A stretch of 64,000 nt of DNA, taken from assembly GCF_009498455.1 (NCBI RefSeq), contig NZ_CP045644.1:2545001-2609000 (forward strand). Reading direction: 5' to 3'. Below the pieces are notes generated by a model. It was not told the origin of the DNA. It made no database searches and saw only the letters and a list, made by a program, of their open reading frames with translations. A program made the translations under genes and the position numbers. Positions within the stretch are counted from its first letter, which is position 1, and every line of letters begins with the position of its first letter. Below are positions 44,947-55,513 of the stretch, one piece after another. The stretch comes from Variovorax paradoxus (lineage in GTDB: Bacteria > Pseudomonadota > Gammaproteobacteria > Burkholderiales > Burkholderiaceae_C).

Positions 44947-45923
44947 GCAGCGATGTTGGAGAGCAGATCTTTTCGGAGGCAGGCGCGATAGTGGCCCGCC
45001 GAGATTTCTTCGAGGGCGGGCACGGTCTGCGCGCACGCCTCGATGGCATGTGTGCAGCGCGTGCGGAACACGCAGCCCGAGGGCGGCGATATCGGGCTGG
45101 GGATGTCGCCCTTCAGGGCAATGCGTTCGGTGGCGAGCGTGGGGTCGGGCCTCGGGCTCGCGGCCAGCAGCGCCTGCGTGTAGGGGTGCAAAGGCCGCGC
45201 GAACAGCTCGTCGGTGGTCGCCACTTCCATCACCTTGCCCAGATAGAGCACCACCACGCGGTCGCACAGGTACTCGACCACGTCCAGGTCGTGCGAGATG
45301 AAGAGCATGGTGAGACCGAGGCGCTCGCGCAGGTCGGCCAGCAGGTTGATGACCTGCGACTGGATGGACACATCGAGCGCCGACAGCGGCTCGTCGGCCA
45401 CAATGAACTCGGGCTCCACGGCCAGTGCACGCGCCACGCCGATGCGCTGGCGCTGGCCGCCAGAGAACTCGTGCGGGAAGCGGCTGGCATGCTCGGGGCG
45501 CAGGCCCACCGTTTCGAGCAGCTCGGCGATGCGCTTGTCGCGTGCCGCCGCGCCCTTGTGCAGCCCGTGCGTGGACAGCGCCTCGCCGAGGATCGCGCTG
45601 ATGCGCATCTTCGGGTTCAGGCTCGCGTACGGGTCCTGGAAGATGATCTGCAGCTTGCTGCGCAGCTTGCGCATGCGTTCGCCCGAGAGGCCGCCGATGT
45701 CGTCGCCGCGGTACAGCACCTGGCCCTCGGTGCGTTCGACGAGGCGCAGCACGGTGCGGCCGATGGTGCTCTTGCCCGAGCCCGATTCGCCGACGAGGCC
45801 GAGGGTCTCGCCGGGGTGGATGGCGAAGGACACGTCGTCCACCGCGCGCACGGGGCGGTCGCTGCTGCCGAAGTATTTTTTAAGTCCGCGGACTTCGATG
45901 AGGGGGACGGCGGTGGTCATCAT
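44943..45923 (-). CDS. peptide ABC importer ATP-binding protein (DppF-like)
   Basis: 326-residue ATPase: Walker [10 protein letters not shown] (45-53), signature [15 protein letters not shown], Walker [13 protein letters not shown]. The C-terminal oligopeptide-transporter domain has cysteines in [18 protein letters not shown], which in this family can hold an Fe-S cluster. It pairs with the DppD-like protein upstream to drive peptide uptake. It is separated from that gene by 157 bases holding an inverted repeat, and overlaps the deaminase gene. Confidence 0.9.
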   Translation of the reverse strand: MMTTAVPLIEVRGLKKYFGSSDRPVRAVDDVSFAIHPGETLGLVGESGSGKSTIGRTVLRLVERTEGQVLYRGDDIGGLSGERMRKLRSKLQIIFQDPYASLNPKMRISAILGEALSTHGLHKGAAARDKRIAELLETVGLRPEHASRFPHEFSGGQRQRIGVARALAVEPEFIVADEPLSALDVSIQSQVINLLADLRERLGLTMLFISHDLDVVEYLCDRVVVLYLGKVMEVATTDELFARPLHPYTQALLAASPRPDPTLATERIALKGDIPSPISPPSGCVFRTRCTHAIEACAQTVPALEEISAGHYRACLRKDLLSNIAA

Positions 45924-45941
45924 CGTGGGCTTCTTGTATTA

Positions 45942-46058
45942 GCTCCCTCCCCTTCCGGGGGAGGGTTGGGGTGGGGGCACGACGGCACGGGATGAAGCAC
46001 TGCGCCGAACGAACGCCGCTTGCCCCCATCCCAGCCTTCCCCCGGAAGGGGAAGGAGC
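45942..46058. repeat. head-to-head pair of REP-like palindromes inside the peptide operon
   Basis: Two inverted copies of a GC-rich element, each with CCCCTTCCGGGGG and a tail ending GGGGGCA, face each other at 45942-45990 and 46020-46058. The pair could form a long hairpin in the transcript between the two ATPase genes. A related element with the same GCACGACGGC tail is at 23942-23985. Confidence 0.6.
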
Positions 46059-46080
46059 AACACGCCAGGCGGTGCGCTTG

Positions 46081-47117
<1,037 letters not shown>

Positions 47118-47121
<4 letters not shown>

Positions 47122-47957
47122 GAGGTCTTCTTGAGCTTCGGATCGAGCAGGTCGCGCACGCCATCACCGAGCAATTGCAGCGACAGCGCCGTGAAGATGA
47201 TCGCCAGCCCCGGGAACAGCACGACCCAGAAGGCCTGGTGCGCGTACTGCTGGCTGCCGGCGACCATCGTGCCCCAGGTGGGGATCTCGGGCGGCACGCC
47301 GACGCCGAGGAACGACAAACCCGCTTCGGCCAGGATCGCGTAGGCAAAGATGAACGACACCTGCACGAGGATCGGCGACATCAGGTTCGGCAGAATGTGG
47401 CGCCACAGGATGCGGGAGGTGCGAACACCCAGGGCGCGCACGGCTTCGACGAAGAGCAACTCGCGCACCACCAAGGTCGAAGCCCGCACCACGCGTGCCA
47501 CGCGCGGCGTGTAGACCAGAACCAGTGCGAGCACGGTGTTCATCAGCGAGGGCCCCAGGATCGCCACCAGCGCGATGGCCAGCAGGATGTCGGGAAAGGA
47601 CATCATGGCGTCGACCACGCGCATCAAGGGCGTGTCCAGGCGCCGGAAGAAGCCGGCCATGAGACCCAGCACCGTGCCGGCGATGACCGAGCCCAAGGCG
47701 GTGAGCGCCGCGATGGCCAGCGAGTAGCGCGCGCCGTGCACGATGCGCGCATACATGTCACGCCCCAGTTCGTCGGTGCCGAGCAGGTGTTCGGCACTGG
47801 GCGCCTTCAGGCGTTGCAGCACGGCCGTGTCGTTGGGGTCGGCCGAGGCGAACAGCGGCGCACCGACAGCGAGCACGGCAATCACCAGCAGCACCAGGGC
47901 GGAGACCATCACGATGCGGCGGTGCATCAGCTGGCGGAGCATTCTTGGCATCTGCAC
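47118..47957 (-). CDS. peptide ABC importer permease (DppC-like)
   Basis: 279-residue inner-membrane permease with an N-terminal helix (VMVSALVLLVIAVLAVGAPL) and the segment HLLGTDELGRDMYARIVHGARYSL typical of DppC/OppC. The EAA loop EAVRALGVRTSRILWRHILPNL lies near residue 170. I keep GTG 47957 because GAAGG stands 8 bases before it; ATG 47951 is two codons later. It lies three bases after the DppB-like gene. Confidence 0.9.
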
Positions 47958-47960
47958 GAC

Positions 47961-48902
47961 TCAGACCTTCACGCGAGGATCGACGACGGCATACAGCAGA
48001 TCGATCGAGAAATTGATGAGCACATAGATCGCGGCAATCACGAGCAGCGCGCCCTGGATGACCGGATAGTCGCGCCGCAGCACGGCGTTGACCACGAGGT
48101 TGCCGACACCCGGCAGGCCGAAGACGGTCTCGGTGATGACGGCGCCGCCGATCATCAGCGCGACGGTCAGGCCGATCACGGTGACGATGGGCACCAGTGC
48201 GTTGCGCAGCGCGTGCTTCAAGACGACGGTGCTCTCGCTCAGGCCCTTGGAGCGCGCGGTGCGCACGTAGTCTTCGCCGAGCACGTCGAGCATCGAGGCG
48301 CGCGTGAAGCGGATGATGAGCGCGGAGTTCAAGAGGCCCAGCACGGTGGCCGGCAGCACCAGCGCATGCAGCCGCTCGGCGAAAGGGGCATCGGGCGCAC
48401 CGTAGCCCGACACAGGGAACCAGCCGAAGGACACCGCGAAGATCTGGATCAGCACGATGCCCATCCAGAAGCTCGGAATGCTGGCACCCAGCATCGCAAT
48501 GCCTGTGAAGAACTGGTCGACCACACGCCCGCGGAACACCGCAGAGACGATGCCGCAGGGCACGCCGATGAGTGCGGCGATGGCGACGGCCAGCAGCGCG
48601 AGCAAGGTGGTGGGCTCGGCCCGCTCCCACAGCGCCTGCGTGACCGGGCGCTGCAAAAAGATAGAGGTGCCCAGGTTGCCCTGCAGCACTTCGCGCAGCC
48701 AGTAGCCGAACTGCACGGGCAGGGGTTTGTCCAGGCCGTAGTCCTTCTGCACGCGGGCGATGTCGGCAGCGGTGGCCTGGTCGCCCAGCAGCACGGAGAT
48801 CGGGTCGCCCGAGGCCGCGCGGGTGAGCACGAAGACGAGCACGGCGACCAGGGCCAGCACGGTGAGCATGCCGGCGAAGCGCGAGGCAATGAAACGGAAC
48901 AA
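47961..48902 (-). CDS. peptide ABC importer permease (DppB-like)
   Basis: 313-residue inner-membrane permease. The N-terminus FRFIASRFAGMLTVLALVAV and the following VQKDYGLDKPLPVQFGYWL are classic DppB/OppB features. The EAA loop region YVRTARSKGLSESTVVLKHALRN lies near residue 220. The start codon is TTG 48902, well supported by GGAGG five bases upstream. It lies nine bases after the binding protein gene. Confidence 0.9.
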   Translation of the reverse strand: MFRFIASRFAGMLTVLALVAVLVFVLTRAASGDPISVLLGDQATAADIARVQKDYGLDKPLPVQFGYWLREVLQGNLGTSIFLQRPVTQALWERAEPTTLLALLAVAIAALIGVPCGIVSAVFRGRVVDQFFTGIAMLGASIPSFWMGIVLIQIFAVSFGWFPVSGYGAPDAPFAERLHALVLPATVLGLLNSALIIRFTRASMLDVLGEDYVRTARSKGLSESTVVLKHALRNALVPIVTVIGLTVALMIGGAVITETVFGLPGVGNLVVNAVLRRDYPVIQGALLVIAAIYVLINFSIDLLYAVVDPRVKV

Positions 48903-48911
48903 GCGCGCCTC

Positions 48912-50498
48912 CTACTTGATCTTCACATTCCAAAAGAAGGGCCAGTTCGTGGGTTGGTAGTTGTCCAGCGCGGGGCTCTTGGCCGAGAGCGCGTTGAACT
49001 TGCCGACGCTGATGTACGGCACCTCGTCGTACACCACCTGCTGCACCTTGCCCCACAACGCGCCGCGCTTGGCCGGGTCGCTCTCGGTGTTGAAGGCACT
49101 CAGCGATGCCTTCTTGGCGGGCGAGTCCCACCAACCTGGTGCACCGTCGCCCAGTTGGGGCGGCGACAGCATCGGCTCGGGGAACAGCCCCGAATGGGTG
49201 ATGAAGATTTCCCACAGGCGCGGATCGTTGCGGCGCTGGGTGAGCGTGGCCCAGTCGACCACGTTGAGGTCGACCTTGAAGCCGGCGCGCTTGAGCTGCT
49301 CGGCCATCAAGAGCGACATGTTGTAGTGAAAGTCGTACTGGCGGCTGGTCAGCACACGGATCGGCTCGCCCTTGTAGCCAGCCTTGGCCGCAGCATCCTT
49401 CGCCTTGGTGGCGTTGCGTTGGTTGTACTGCTCGGTGCCGGCCGCCGAGTAGAACGGCGAGCTCTTGGGAAAGTGGTTCGCTTCCGCGATGAAGAAGCGT
49501 GTGTCGCCGAAACCGGCCGCGAGCATCTCGCCCTGGCCCATTGCCGTCTGCAGGGCTTGGCGCACGGCCTGGTTGGCGAGCGCGCCTTCCTTGGTGTTGA
49601 AGACCACCAGCGGAAAACCGAACGCGGGCGTGATGATCGGCAGCGTCTTGCCACTGGCCTTTTCCAGGCGCGGCAGGGCCTCCACGGGCAGCAGGTCGGC
49701 AAAGTCGTACTGGCCCGCGAGGGCACCCTCGACGCGCGTGCTGGCGTTGGGCACGGGCACGAAGCGCAGCTCTTCGATGACCGCTTCGCGCTTGCCGCCA
49801 TAGCCGCTCGCAGCCTCCTTGCGTGCGCTGTACTTGTCGAAGCGCGTGAGCAGCACGAACTGGTCGGGGCGACGTTCCTTGAACTTGTAGGGGCCGGTGC
49901 CGACGAAGTCTTTCAGCGGCGAAGCCATCGATTCCTTGGCCATCATCGCGGCCGTGCCATTGCTGGGCAGTGCCAGTTGCGAGAGCAGCGGCGCATACGG
50001 CGCCTTCAGCACGATCTCCACGCCCAGCGGGCCCTTGGTCTTGAGCGTCTCGATTTCCTTGCTGACGGCCTTGCCACGCGGCGACTGGTCCATCCAGCGC
50101 TGCAGGCTGGCGACCACATCGTCGGCCGTGAGCTCGCGTCCGTTGTGCAGCGCCACGCCCTTGCGCAGCGTGATCGCGTAGGTCTTGCCGTCGGCGGAAA
50201 TTTTCGGCATGCCCTCGGCCAGCATCGGCACCACGTTCCACTTGGCGTCGAAGGTGTAGAGCGTCTCGTACACGTGCTGCATGATGGTTCCGACCAGGTC
50301 GGCCGTGGAAGCCATCGGGTCGAGCGTCTGCGGCTCGGCCACCATCGCGAGCGTGGCGAAGTTGCGCGGACCTTGTGTCTGGGCCTGTGCACTCGGGTGG
50401 GGCAGCGCGGCACACAGCATCGCGAGCAAGGAAGCGCCCAGCAGGCTGCGCTTCGACAGACGGGGCAGGCGCTGGACAACAGGACCGGCGTGAGACAT
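48912..50498 (-). CDS. peptide ABC importer substrate-binding protein (DppA-like, family 5)
   Basis: 528-residue periplasmic receptor with a signal peptide (KRSLLGASLLAMLCAALPHPSAQA). Family 5 blocks are PQTLDPMASTADLVGTIMQHVYETLY, AITLRKGVALHNGRELTADDVVASLQRW and FVGTGPYKFKE. The start at ATG 50498 has AAGGA 7 bases upstream; an ATG at 50513 lacks one. It heads a minus-strand operon: importer, D-amino-acid deaminase, D-aminoacylase, LysR. It therefore probably binds peptides or N-acyl compounds containing D-residues, for example wall fragments; this ligand is inferred. Confidence 0.88.
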   Translation of the reverse strand: MSHAGPVVQRLPRLSKRSLLGASLLAMLCAALPHPSAQAQTQGPRNFATLAMVAEPQTLDPMASTADLVGTIMQHVYETLYTFDAKWNVVPMLAEGMPKISADGKTYAITLRKGVALHNGRELTADDVVASLQRWMDQSPRGKAVSKEIETLKTKGPLGVEIVLKAPYAPLLSQLALPSNGTAAMMAKESMASPLKDFVGTGPYKFKERRPDQFVLLTRFDKYSARKEAASGYGGKREAVIEELRFVPVPNASTRVEGALAGQYDFADLLPVEALPRLEKASGKTLPIITPAFGFPLVVFNTKEGALANQAVRQALQTAMGQGEMLAAGFGDTRFFIAEANHFPKSSPFYSAAGTEQYNQRNATKAKDAAAKAGYKGEPIRVLTSRQYDFHYNMSLLMAEQLKRAGFKVDLNVVDWATLTQRRNDPRLWEIFITHSGLFPEPMLSPPQLGDGAPGWWDSPAKKASLSAFNTESDPAKRGALWGKVQQVVYDEVPYISVGKFNALSAKSPALDNYQPTNWPFFWNVKIK

Positions 50499-50612
50499 GG
50501 GGTGTTCCTTCATGGGCGATCGATGGGCAATGAATTCACTTTTTCAGGCCCGAACTTTGAAGCACAACCTATGCCAAAACATCACCATTTACCCTGATCA
50601 CTGATCTAACTA

Positions 50613-50711
50613 TTCGAACCCTCCCTTCGAAATTCAATGCCGTTCCCGCATCGATCCGCTGCTAGATTCCGATCGAATCTTTTCCCACCGAAAGATGGCG
50701 TCCGATCGAAT
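50613..50711. promoter_or_regulatory. repeated motifs in the divergent dppA / cytochrome-lectin gene region
   Basis: TTCGAA occurs at 50613-50618 and 50626-50631 (13 bp apart), and TCCGATCGAAT occurs twice, at 50668-50678 and 50701-50711, 33 bp apart (three helical turns). The second copy is 15 bases before the ATG at 50726. They could be binding sites controlling one or both divergent genes. Confidence 0.35.
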
Positions 50712-50725
50712 TTGCGAGGATGACA

Positions 50726-53700
50726 ATGAGCACCAAGAAAGTTCTTGCGGTAGGTTTTCTGTTCGGCTGTGCGTTGCTGACGCATGCGGCGATCACCGGG
50801 GTGAACCCCCTCGACACGATCAGGAAGGCCGCCACCAGCATGGCCTCCGCGGCCGCTGACCTGGTGGCCGATCCGCTGCCGCTGCAGGGCCCTGGCCTCG
50901 GCAACCTGACCTACGCGCAGGCCGAGCTGTTCAAGCCCATCTCGATGATCAAGGAAGAGGTGGACACCGGCGTCGGCGCTGGCACCGGCGCCGATGTGCC
51001 GAAGATCCCCGGTGGCAGTGTGACGCACCCCACCGCCGGGTACACCAAGTACCACTACGGCCAGAACGTGGGCCTCATGATCAACGGCTACTTCCTGACG
51101 ACGTTCACGCCCGACGGCGGCTTGGGCCCGGGGGGCTTCTTGCTCTACAACGTGTCCGATCCGCGCAACCTCCAGCTCGTCAAGCGCATCTACGAGCCGG
51201 ACGGCCGCACCAAGGAACTGAGGGAGCCGCACTCCATCGGCATCGCCACCATCGGCGGCAAGCAGTACGTTGCCGTTCCCAGCGTGTTCGGCATCGAGTT
51301 CTGGGACTTCACCGACATCAACAACATCCAGCAAGTGAAGAAGCTGGTGCTGCCCAACGTCAACAAGGGCGACTACAACAACGTGAGCTGGCAGCTCTGG
51401 TGGCAGGCGCCCTACCTGTACGTGGCGGCGGCGGAGCAGGGCGTGTTCGTCATCGACGCCGCAGACCCCGCGAACGCGCAGCTTGCGAACCGCGGCGCCG
51501 GCAAGCCCAACCCGATACCGACCGGCGAGCTCGGCGGCTTTCGCGTGGGGCCGATCTTCACCATGGGCAACCACATGGTGCTGACGTCCATGACCAACAC
51601 CAGCGGCTTCGCCAGCCTGGACATTTCAGACCCGCTGAATCCCAAGGTGCTCGACACCGTCGCTGGCTCTACGGCCAGCTACTACTCCACCTGCTTCGAC
51701 GGAAAGAAGGTCTACGCCTCCGCACAAGAGAGCGGCGGCAAGATGTACGGCTACGACCTCAGCGACCGATCGCGCTTCGTGGCCGAAGACAACCGGCTCG
51801 TGATCAACCAGCAGCTGTACTGCAGCACGCAGGACCACTTCGTTTTCCAGGGCGCGCAGAACTACATCCACAAGGTCGATGTGAGCAACCCGCTCAACCA
51901 TGTCGAGGTCGGGCGCGGCGGATTGTTCGCGACGACGCACCCCGATTTCTCGAGTTCCGACCACGGCCAGGTGTCGCCGTTCGGCAACCTGATCTACGTC
52001 GGCAACGACCACGGCTCGGGCAGCGGTTTCATCGTGCATGCGGTGGACCCCGACCTCACCAAGCCCGAAGTGAAGCAGGTCTCGCCCGTGAACGGTGCGA
52101 AGCAACAAGCGCTCACCTCGCGCATCGGCCTGGGCATGACCGACAGCATCCTGCCGGAGAGCGTGAACGCCAACACCTTCATCGTGCGCGCGGTGGGCGG
52201 CAACACGCTGGCAGGCACCTACAGCGTGCAGTTGGGCATCGTCAACTTCCACCCCGTGCAGCCGCTGCAACCGGGCACCGCCTACGAGGTGTTCCTGCCC
52301 GCCAACGGCCTGAAGGACTATGCGGGCAACGCCATTGCCGCCGACTACCGCTCCACCTTCAACACCGGCAATGCCAACGACATCAACCTGATGCACCACT
52401 GGGCGCTGACGGGCAACCTGTCTGATCAGATCAGCGCCAACAACGGCACGCCTGCGACCGGCGATGCGTTCGAGAGCATCGGCCTGAACTTCGCGAACCG
52501 CACCACGGGCGTGCAACTGAAGAACGACAGCGTGTCCACCACGCTGGGCGGCACGGCCTCGCTGAGCTTCTACATGAAGACCACGCAGGCGGGCAGTGCC
52601 AGCTCGTGGACCGCGCCCGGCATCTTCGGCCGTGACCAGTCGCCGGGCACGGACGACGTGTTCTGGGGCTGGCTCGACAGCACCGGCAACATCAAGCTGT
52701 CGGTGGGCGACAACGCGGGCACGCGTTCGCAAAGCGCCGTGAACGACGGCAACTGGCACCACGTGGTGCTGACGCGCGACGCGGCTTCCGGCGCGCAGGC
52801 GGTGTACGTCGACGGCGTGAAGACCACGTCGACCGGCCCCACCGGCACCAAGGGCCTGTCGACCAAGTTCCAGCTGCTGGGCCAGATCCAGGGCAACGCC
52901 GCACTCTTCAAGGGCACGCTGGCCGAGGTGCGCGTGTACGGCCGCGTGCTCGGCGACACCGACGTGGCTGCGCTGCGTAGCCAGGCCGTGATCGGCGACC
53001 CCGGCATCGTGGGCGCACCGAAGCTCGTCAACGGCCAGCTGACGTTCAACCCGGCCACGCTCGGCGCCACGGGCGCGCAGTTCCGCTGGAACTTCGGCGA
53101 CGGCACGCAGAGCGCGTACGCCTCGCAACCCGGCGTCACGCACACCTACAGCAGCCCCGGCCACTACACGGTGACGCTGACGGTGAAGGCCGCGAACAGC
53201 CAGGAGACCTTCTACACCTACAACCTCACGGTGATCGCACCCGTCACGGCGGCGGCGCCCACGCACACGACCAACATCGCGGGCGATGCGAACTCGGTGT
53301 ATGCGGTGAACCCCGACAGCGGTACGGTGGCTGCCATCAACGCCGAGACCTTCGCCAAGCGCTGGGAAGTGCGCGTGGGCGACGAGCCGAAGACGCTGGC
53401 GGTGGGCCCTGACGGCCGCATCTGGGTGACGGTGCAGGGCGACGACAAGCTGGTGGCGCTCAACGCTGCCGACGGCACGCTGTCGACGACGGTGCCGCTG
53501 GCCTACGGCAGCGGCCCGTACGGTGTCGTCTTCACGCCCAATGGCACCAAGGGCCTGCTGACGCTGGAAAGCAAGTCGGCGCTGGTCAGCTTCGACCCGA
53601 CCACCGGCGCCGCCACGGGCACGCTCGCCCTGGAAGGCAGCGTGCGCGGCATCGCGGTCGATGCGAGTTCGCAATCGGCCTACGTGACGCGCTTCAAGTC

Positions 53701-55447
53701 GAAGATGACGGGCGGGCAGCTGCACAAGGTGAACCTGCAGAGCTTCAGCAGCGCCACGCCGATCGCGCTGGCGGTCGACACGACCACGGTGGACACCGAG
53801 GCCGCCTCGCGTGGCGTGCCCAACTACCTGAGCCAGGTGGTGATCTCGCCGGACGGCGCGCGTGCGCTGCTGCCTTCGAAGAAGGACAACATCGTGCGCG
53901 GCACCTTCCGCGACGGCCTGCCGCTGGAGCACGACAAGACCGTGCGCTCCATCCTGTCGCAGGTGAACCTGCAGACGGCCGCGGAAGTGTTCAGTGAACA
54001 GCTCGACTTCAACGACCGCGCCCCCGCGCGCGCCGCGCTGTACTCGCCGGCCGGCGACTACATCTTCGTGGCGCAGATGGAAGGCAACCGCGTCGCCATC
54101 GTCGATGCGTACAACCGTTCGGTGCGCGGCGAGATCAACGCCAGCAGCGCGCCGCACGGCCTGTACCTGGATGCGGTGCGCAAGCGCCTGTACGTGAACA
54201 ACTTCCTGGCGCGCTCGGTGTCGGTGCACGACGTGGCGCAGGTGCTGTCGTCGGAGTCGGCCGCACCGGCCTTCCTGCAGAACGTCACCACGGTCGCGCA
54301 GGAGCCGATGGCCGCCGCGGCGCTGCGCGGCAAGCAGGTGTTCTACAACGCGTCCGACCGGCGCATGAGCATGAACAACTACATGTCGTGCGCGAGCTGC
54401 CATGCCGATGGCAGCGACGACGGCATGGTGTGGGACTTCACGCAGCGCGGCGAAGGCCTGCGCCGCACCATCAGCCTGCAGGGCCGTCGCGGCACGGGCC
54501 ACGGCAAGCTGCACTGGACCGCCAACTTCGACGAGGTGCAGGACTTCGAGCACGACATCCGCAACGAGTTCGGCGGCACGGGCTTCCTGACCAACGCCGA
54601 CTTCTCGGCCACGGGCGACCCGCTCGGCGTGCCGAAGGCGGGCCGCAACGCGCAGCTCGACGACCTTGCGGCCTACCTGAACTCGCTGAACAAGTACATG
54701 CGCAGCCCGGCCCGCGCGGCGGACGGCAACCTCAGCGTGGACGCGGTGCGCGGCCAGACCGTGTTCAACACGGCCCAGTGCGCGACCTGCCACACGGCCG
54801 GCAGCCTGCGCGACGGGCTGCGGCACGACGTGGGCACGGTCCAACTGTCGTCGGGCAAGGGCAGCCACCAGCCGCTGGCCGGCGTGGGCTTCGACACACC
54901 GACGCTTTACGGCACCTGGAGCAACCCGAGCTTCTTCCACAACGGCCAGAAGGCCACGCTGCAGGACGTGCTCACAGGCGGCCACGGCAATGCATCGAGC
55001 CTGCCGGCGGCCGATGTGCTGGCACTCGGTGAGTACGTGAAGTCGTTCGACACCGCACCGGCGGTCGACACGCGCATCCGCTCGGAGGTCAGCAACCTGT
55101 GCGTCAACGTGTCGGGCGGCTCGACGGCCAGCGGCGCGACGGTGGTGCAGTGGGCCTGCGGCAACGGCAACAACGAGACCTTCACCGTCAACAGCAGCGG
55201 CGGCTACACGCAGTTCGTCGCGAAGCACAGCGGCCTGTGCCTGGCGCAGGGCAACACCAACGCGGGTGGTGGCCCGCTGGTGCAGCTGGCGTGCACGGCG
55301 GGCATGGCTACGCAGTGGAGCGTGGTCGGGGCGACGTTGCGCAACCGGGTGTCTTCCGGCGCGTGCCTCGATGTGCCGGGCTCGACCACCACGCAAGGAA
55401 CGGCGCTGTCCACCTACACCTGCCATGGCGGGGCCAACCAGCGCTGA
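50726..55447 (+). CDS. exported multidomain propeller-LamG-PKD-cytochrome c-lectin protein
   Basis: 1573-residue exported protein. The ATG at 50726 is preceded by GAGGA; ATG 50720 overlaps that site. A signal peptide (VLAVGFLFGCALLTHA) is followed by: an LVIVD-type beta-propeller (about 95-440; blades such as FASLDISDPLNPKVLDTVAG); an SbsA-type Ig-like domain (about 445-545); a LamG/concanavalin-like domain (about 553-750); and a PKD domain (about 775-840; FRWNFGDGTQSAY). A YVTN-type propeller comes next (about 850-1180). A dihaem cytochrome c-peroxidase-like region (about 1190-1440) has haem sites CASCH (1222-1226) and CATCH (1352-1356). A ricin B-type lectin (about 1450-1573) ends the protein. 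The whole suggests a carbohydrate-binding redox protein at the cell surface or in the periplasm; the function is not known. The last lectin repeat ends NQR followed by TGA where Trp is usual. Confidence 0.85.
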   Translation: MSTKKVLAVGFLFGCALLTHAAITGVNPLDTIRKAATSMASAAADLVADPLPLQGPGLGNLTYAQAELFKPISMIKEEVDTGVGAGTGADVPKIPGGSVTHPTAGYTKYHYGQNVGLMINGYFLTTFTPDGGLGPGGFLLYNVSDPRNLQLVKRIYEPDGRTKELREPHSIGIATIGGKQYVAVPSVFGIEFWDFTDINNIQQVKKLVLPNVNKGDYNNVSWQLWWQAPYLYVAAAEQGVFVIDAADPANAQLANRGAGKPNPIPTGELGGFRVGPIFTMGNHMVLTSMTNTSGFASLDISDPLNPKVLDTVAGSTASYYSTCFDGKKVYASAQESGGKMYGYDLSDRSRFVAEDNRLVINQQLYCSTQDHFVFQGAQNYIHKVDVSNPLNHVEVGRGGLFATTHPDFSSSDHGQVSPFGNLIYVGNDHGSGSGFIVHAVDPDLTKPEVKQVSPVNGAKQQALTSRIGLGMTDSILPESVNANTFIVRAVGGNTLAGTYSVQLGIVNFHPVQPLQPGTAYEVFLPANGLKDYAGNAIAADYRSTFNTGNANDINLMHHWALTGNLSDQISANNGTPATGDAFESIGLNFANRTTGVQLKNDSVSTTLGGTASLSFYMKTTQAGSASSWTAPGIFGRDQSPGTDDVFWGWLDSTGNIKLSVGDNAGTRSQSAVNDGNWHHVVLTRDAASGAQAVYVDGVKTTSTGPTGTKGLSTKFQLLGQIQGNAALFKGTLAEVRVYGRVLGDTDVAALRSQAVIGDPGIVGAPKLVNGQLTFNPATLGATGAQFRWNFGDGTQSAYASQPGVTHTYSSPGHYTVTLTVKAANSQETFYTYNLTVIAPVTAAAPTHTTNIAGDANSVYAVNPDSGTVAAINAETFAKRWEVRVGDEPKTLAVGPDGRIWVTVQGDDKLVALNAADGTLSTTVPLAYGSGPYGVVFTPNGTKGLLTLESKSALVSFDPTTGAATGTLALEGSVRGIAVDASSQSAYVTRFKSKMTGGQLHKVNLQSFSSATPIALAVDTTTVDTEAASRGVPNYLSQVVISPDGARALLPSKKDNIVRGTFRDGLPLEHDKTVRSILSQVNLQTAAEVFSEQLDFNDRAPARAALYSPAGDYIFVAQMEGNRVAIVDAYNRSVRGEINASSAPHGLYLDAVRKRLYVNNFLARSVSVHDVAQVLSSESAAPAFLQNVTTVAQEPMAAAALRGKQVFYNASDRRMSMNNYMSCASCHADGSDDGMVWDFTQRGEGLRRTISLQGRRGTGHGKLHWTANFDEVQDFEHDIRNEFGGTGFLTNADFSATGDPLGVPKAGRNAQLDDLAAYLNSLNKYMRSPARAADGNLSVDAVRGQTVFNTAQCATCHTAGSLRDGLRHDVGTVQLSSGKGSHQPLAGVGFDTPTLYGTWSNPSFFHNGQKATLQDVLTGGHGNASSLPAADVLALGEYVKSFDTAPAVDTRIRSEVSNLCVNVSGGSTASGATVVQWACGNGNNETFTVNSSGGYTQFVAKHSGLCLAQGNTNAGGGPLVQLACTAGMATQWSVVGATLRNRVSSGACLDVPGSTTTQGTALSTYTCHGGANQR

Positions 55448-55513
55448 AGCCAGATTCCCTGAGCGCTTCTGCGCCTTCTCTTTTTTTCTCTCGCTCTCCA
55501 AAAAGGAAATCAC

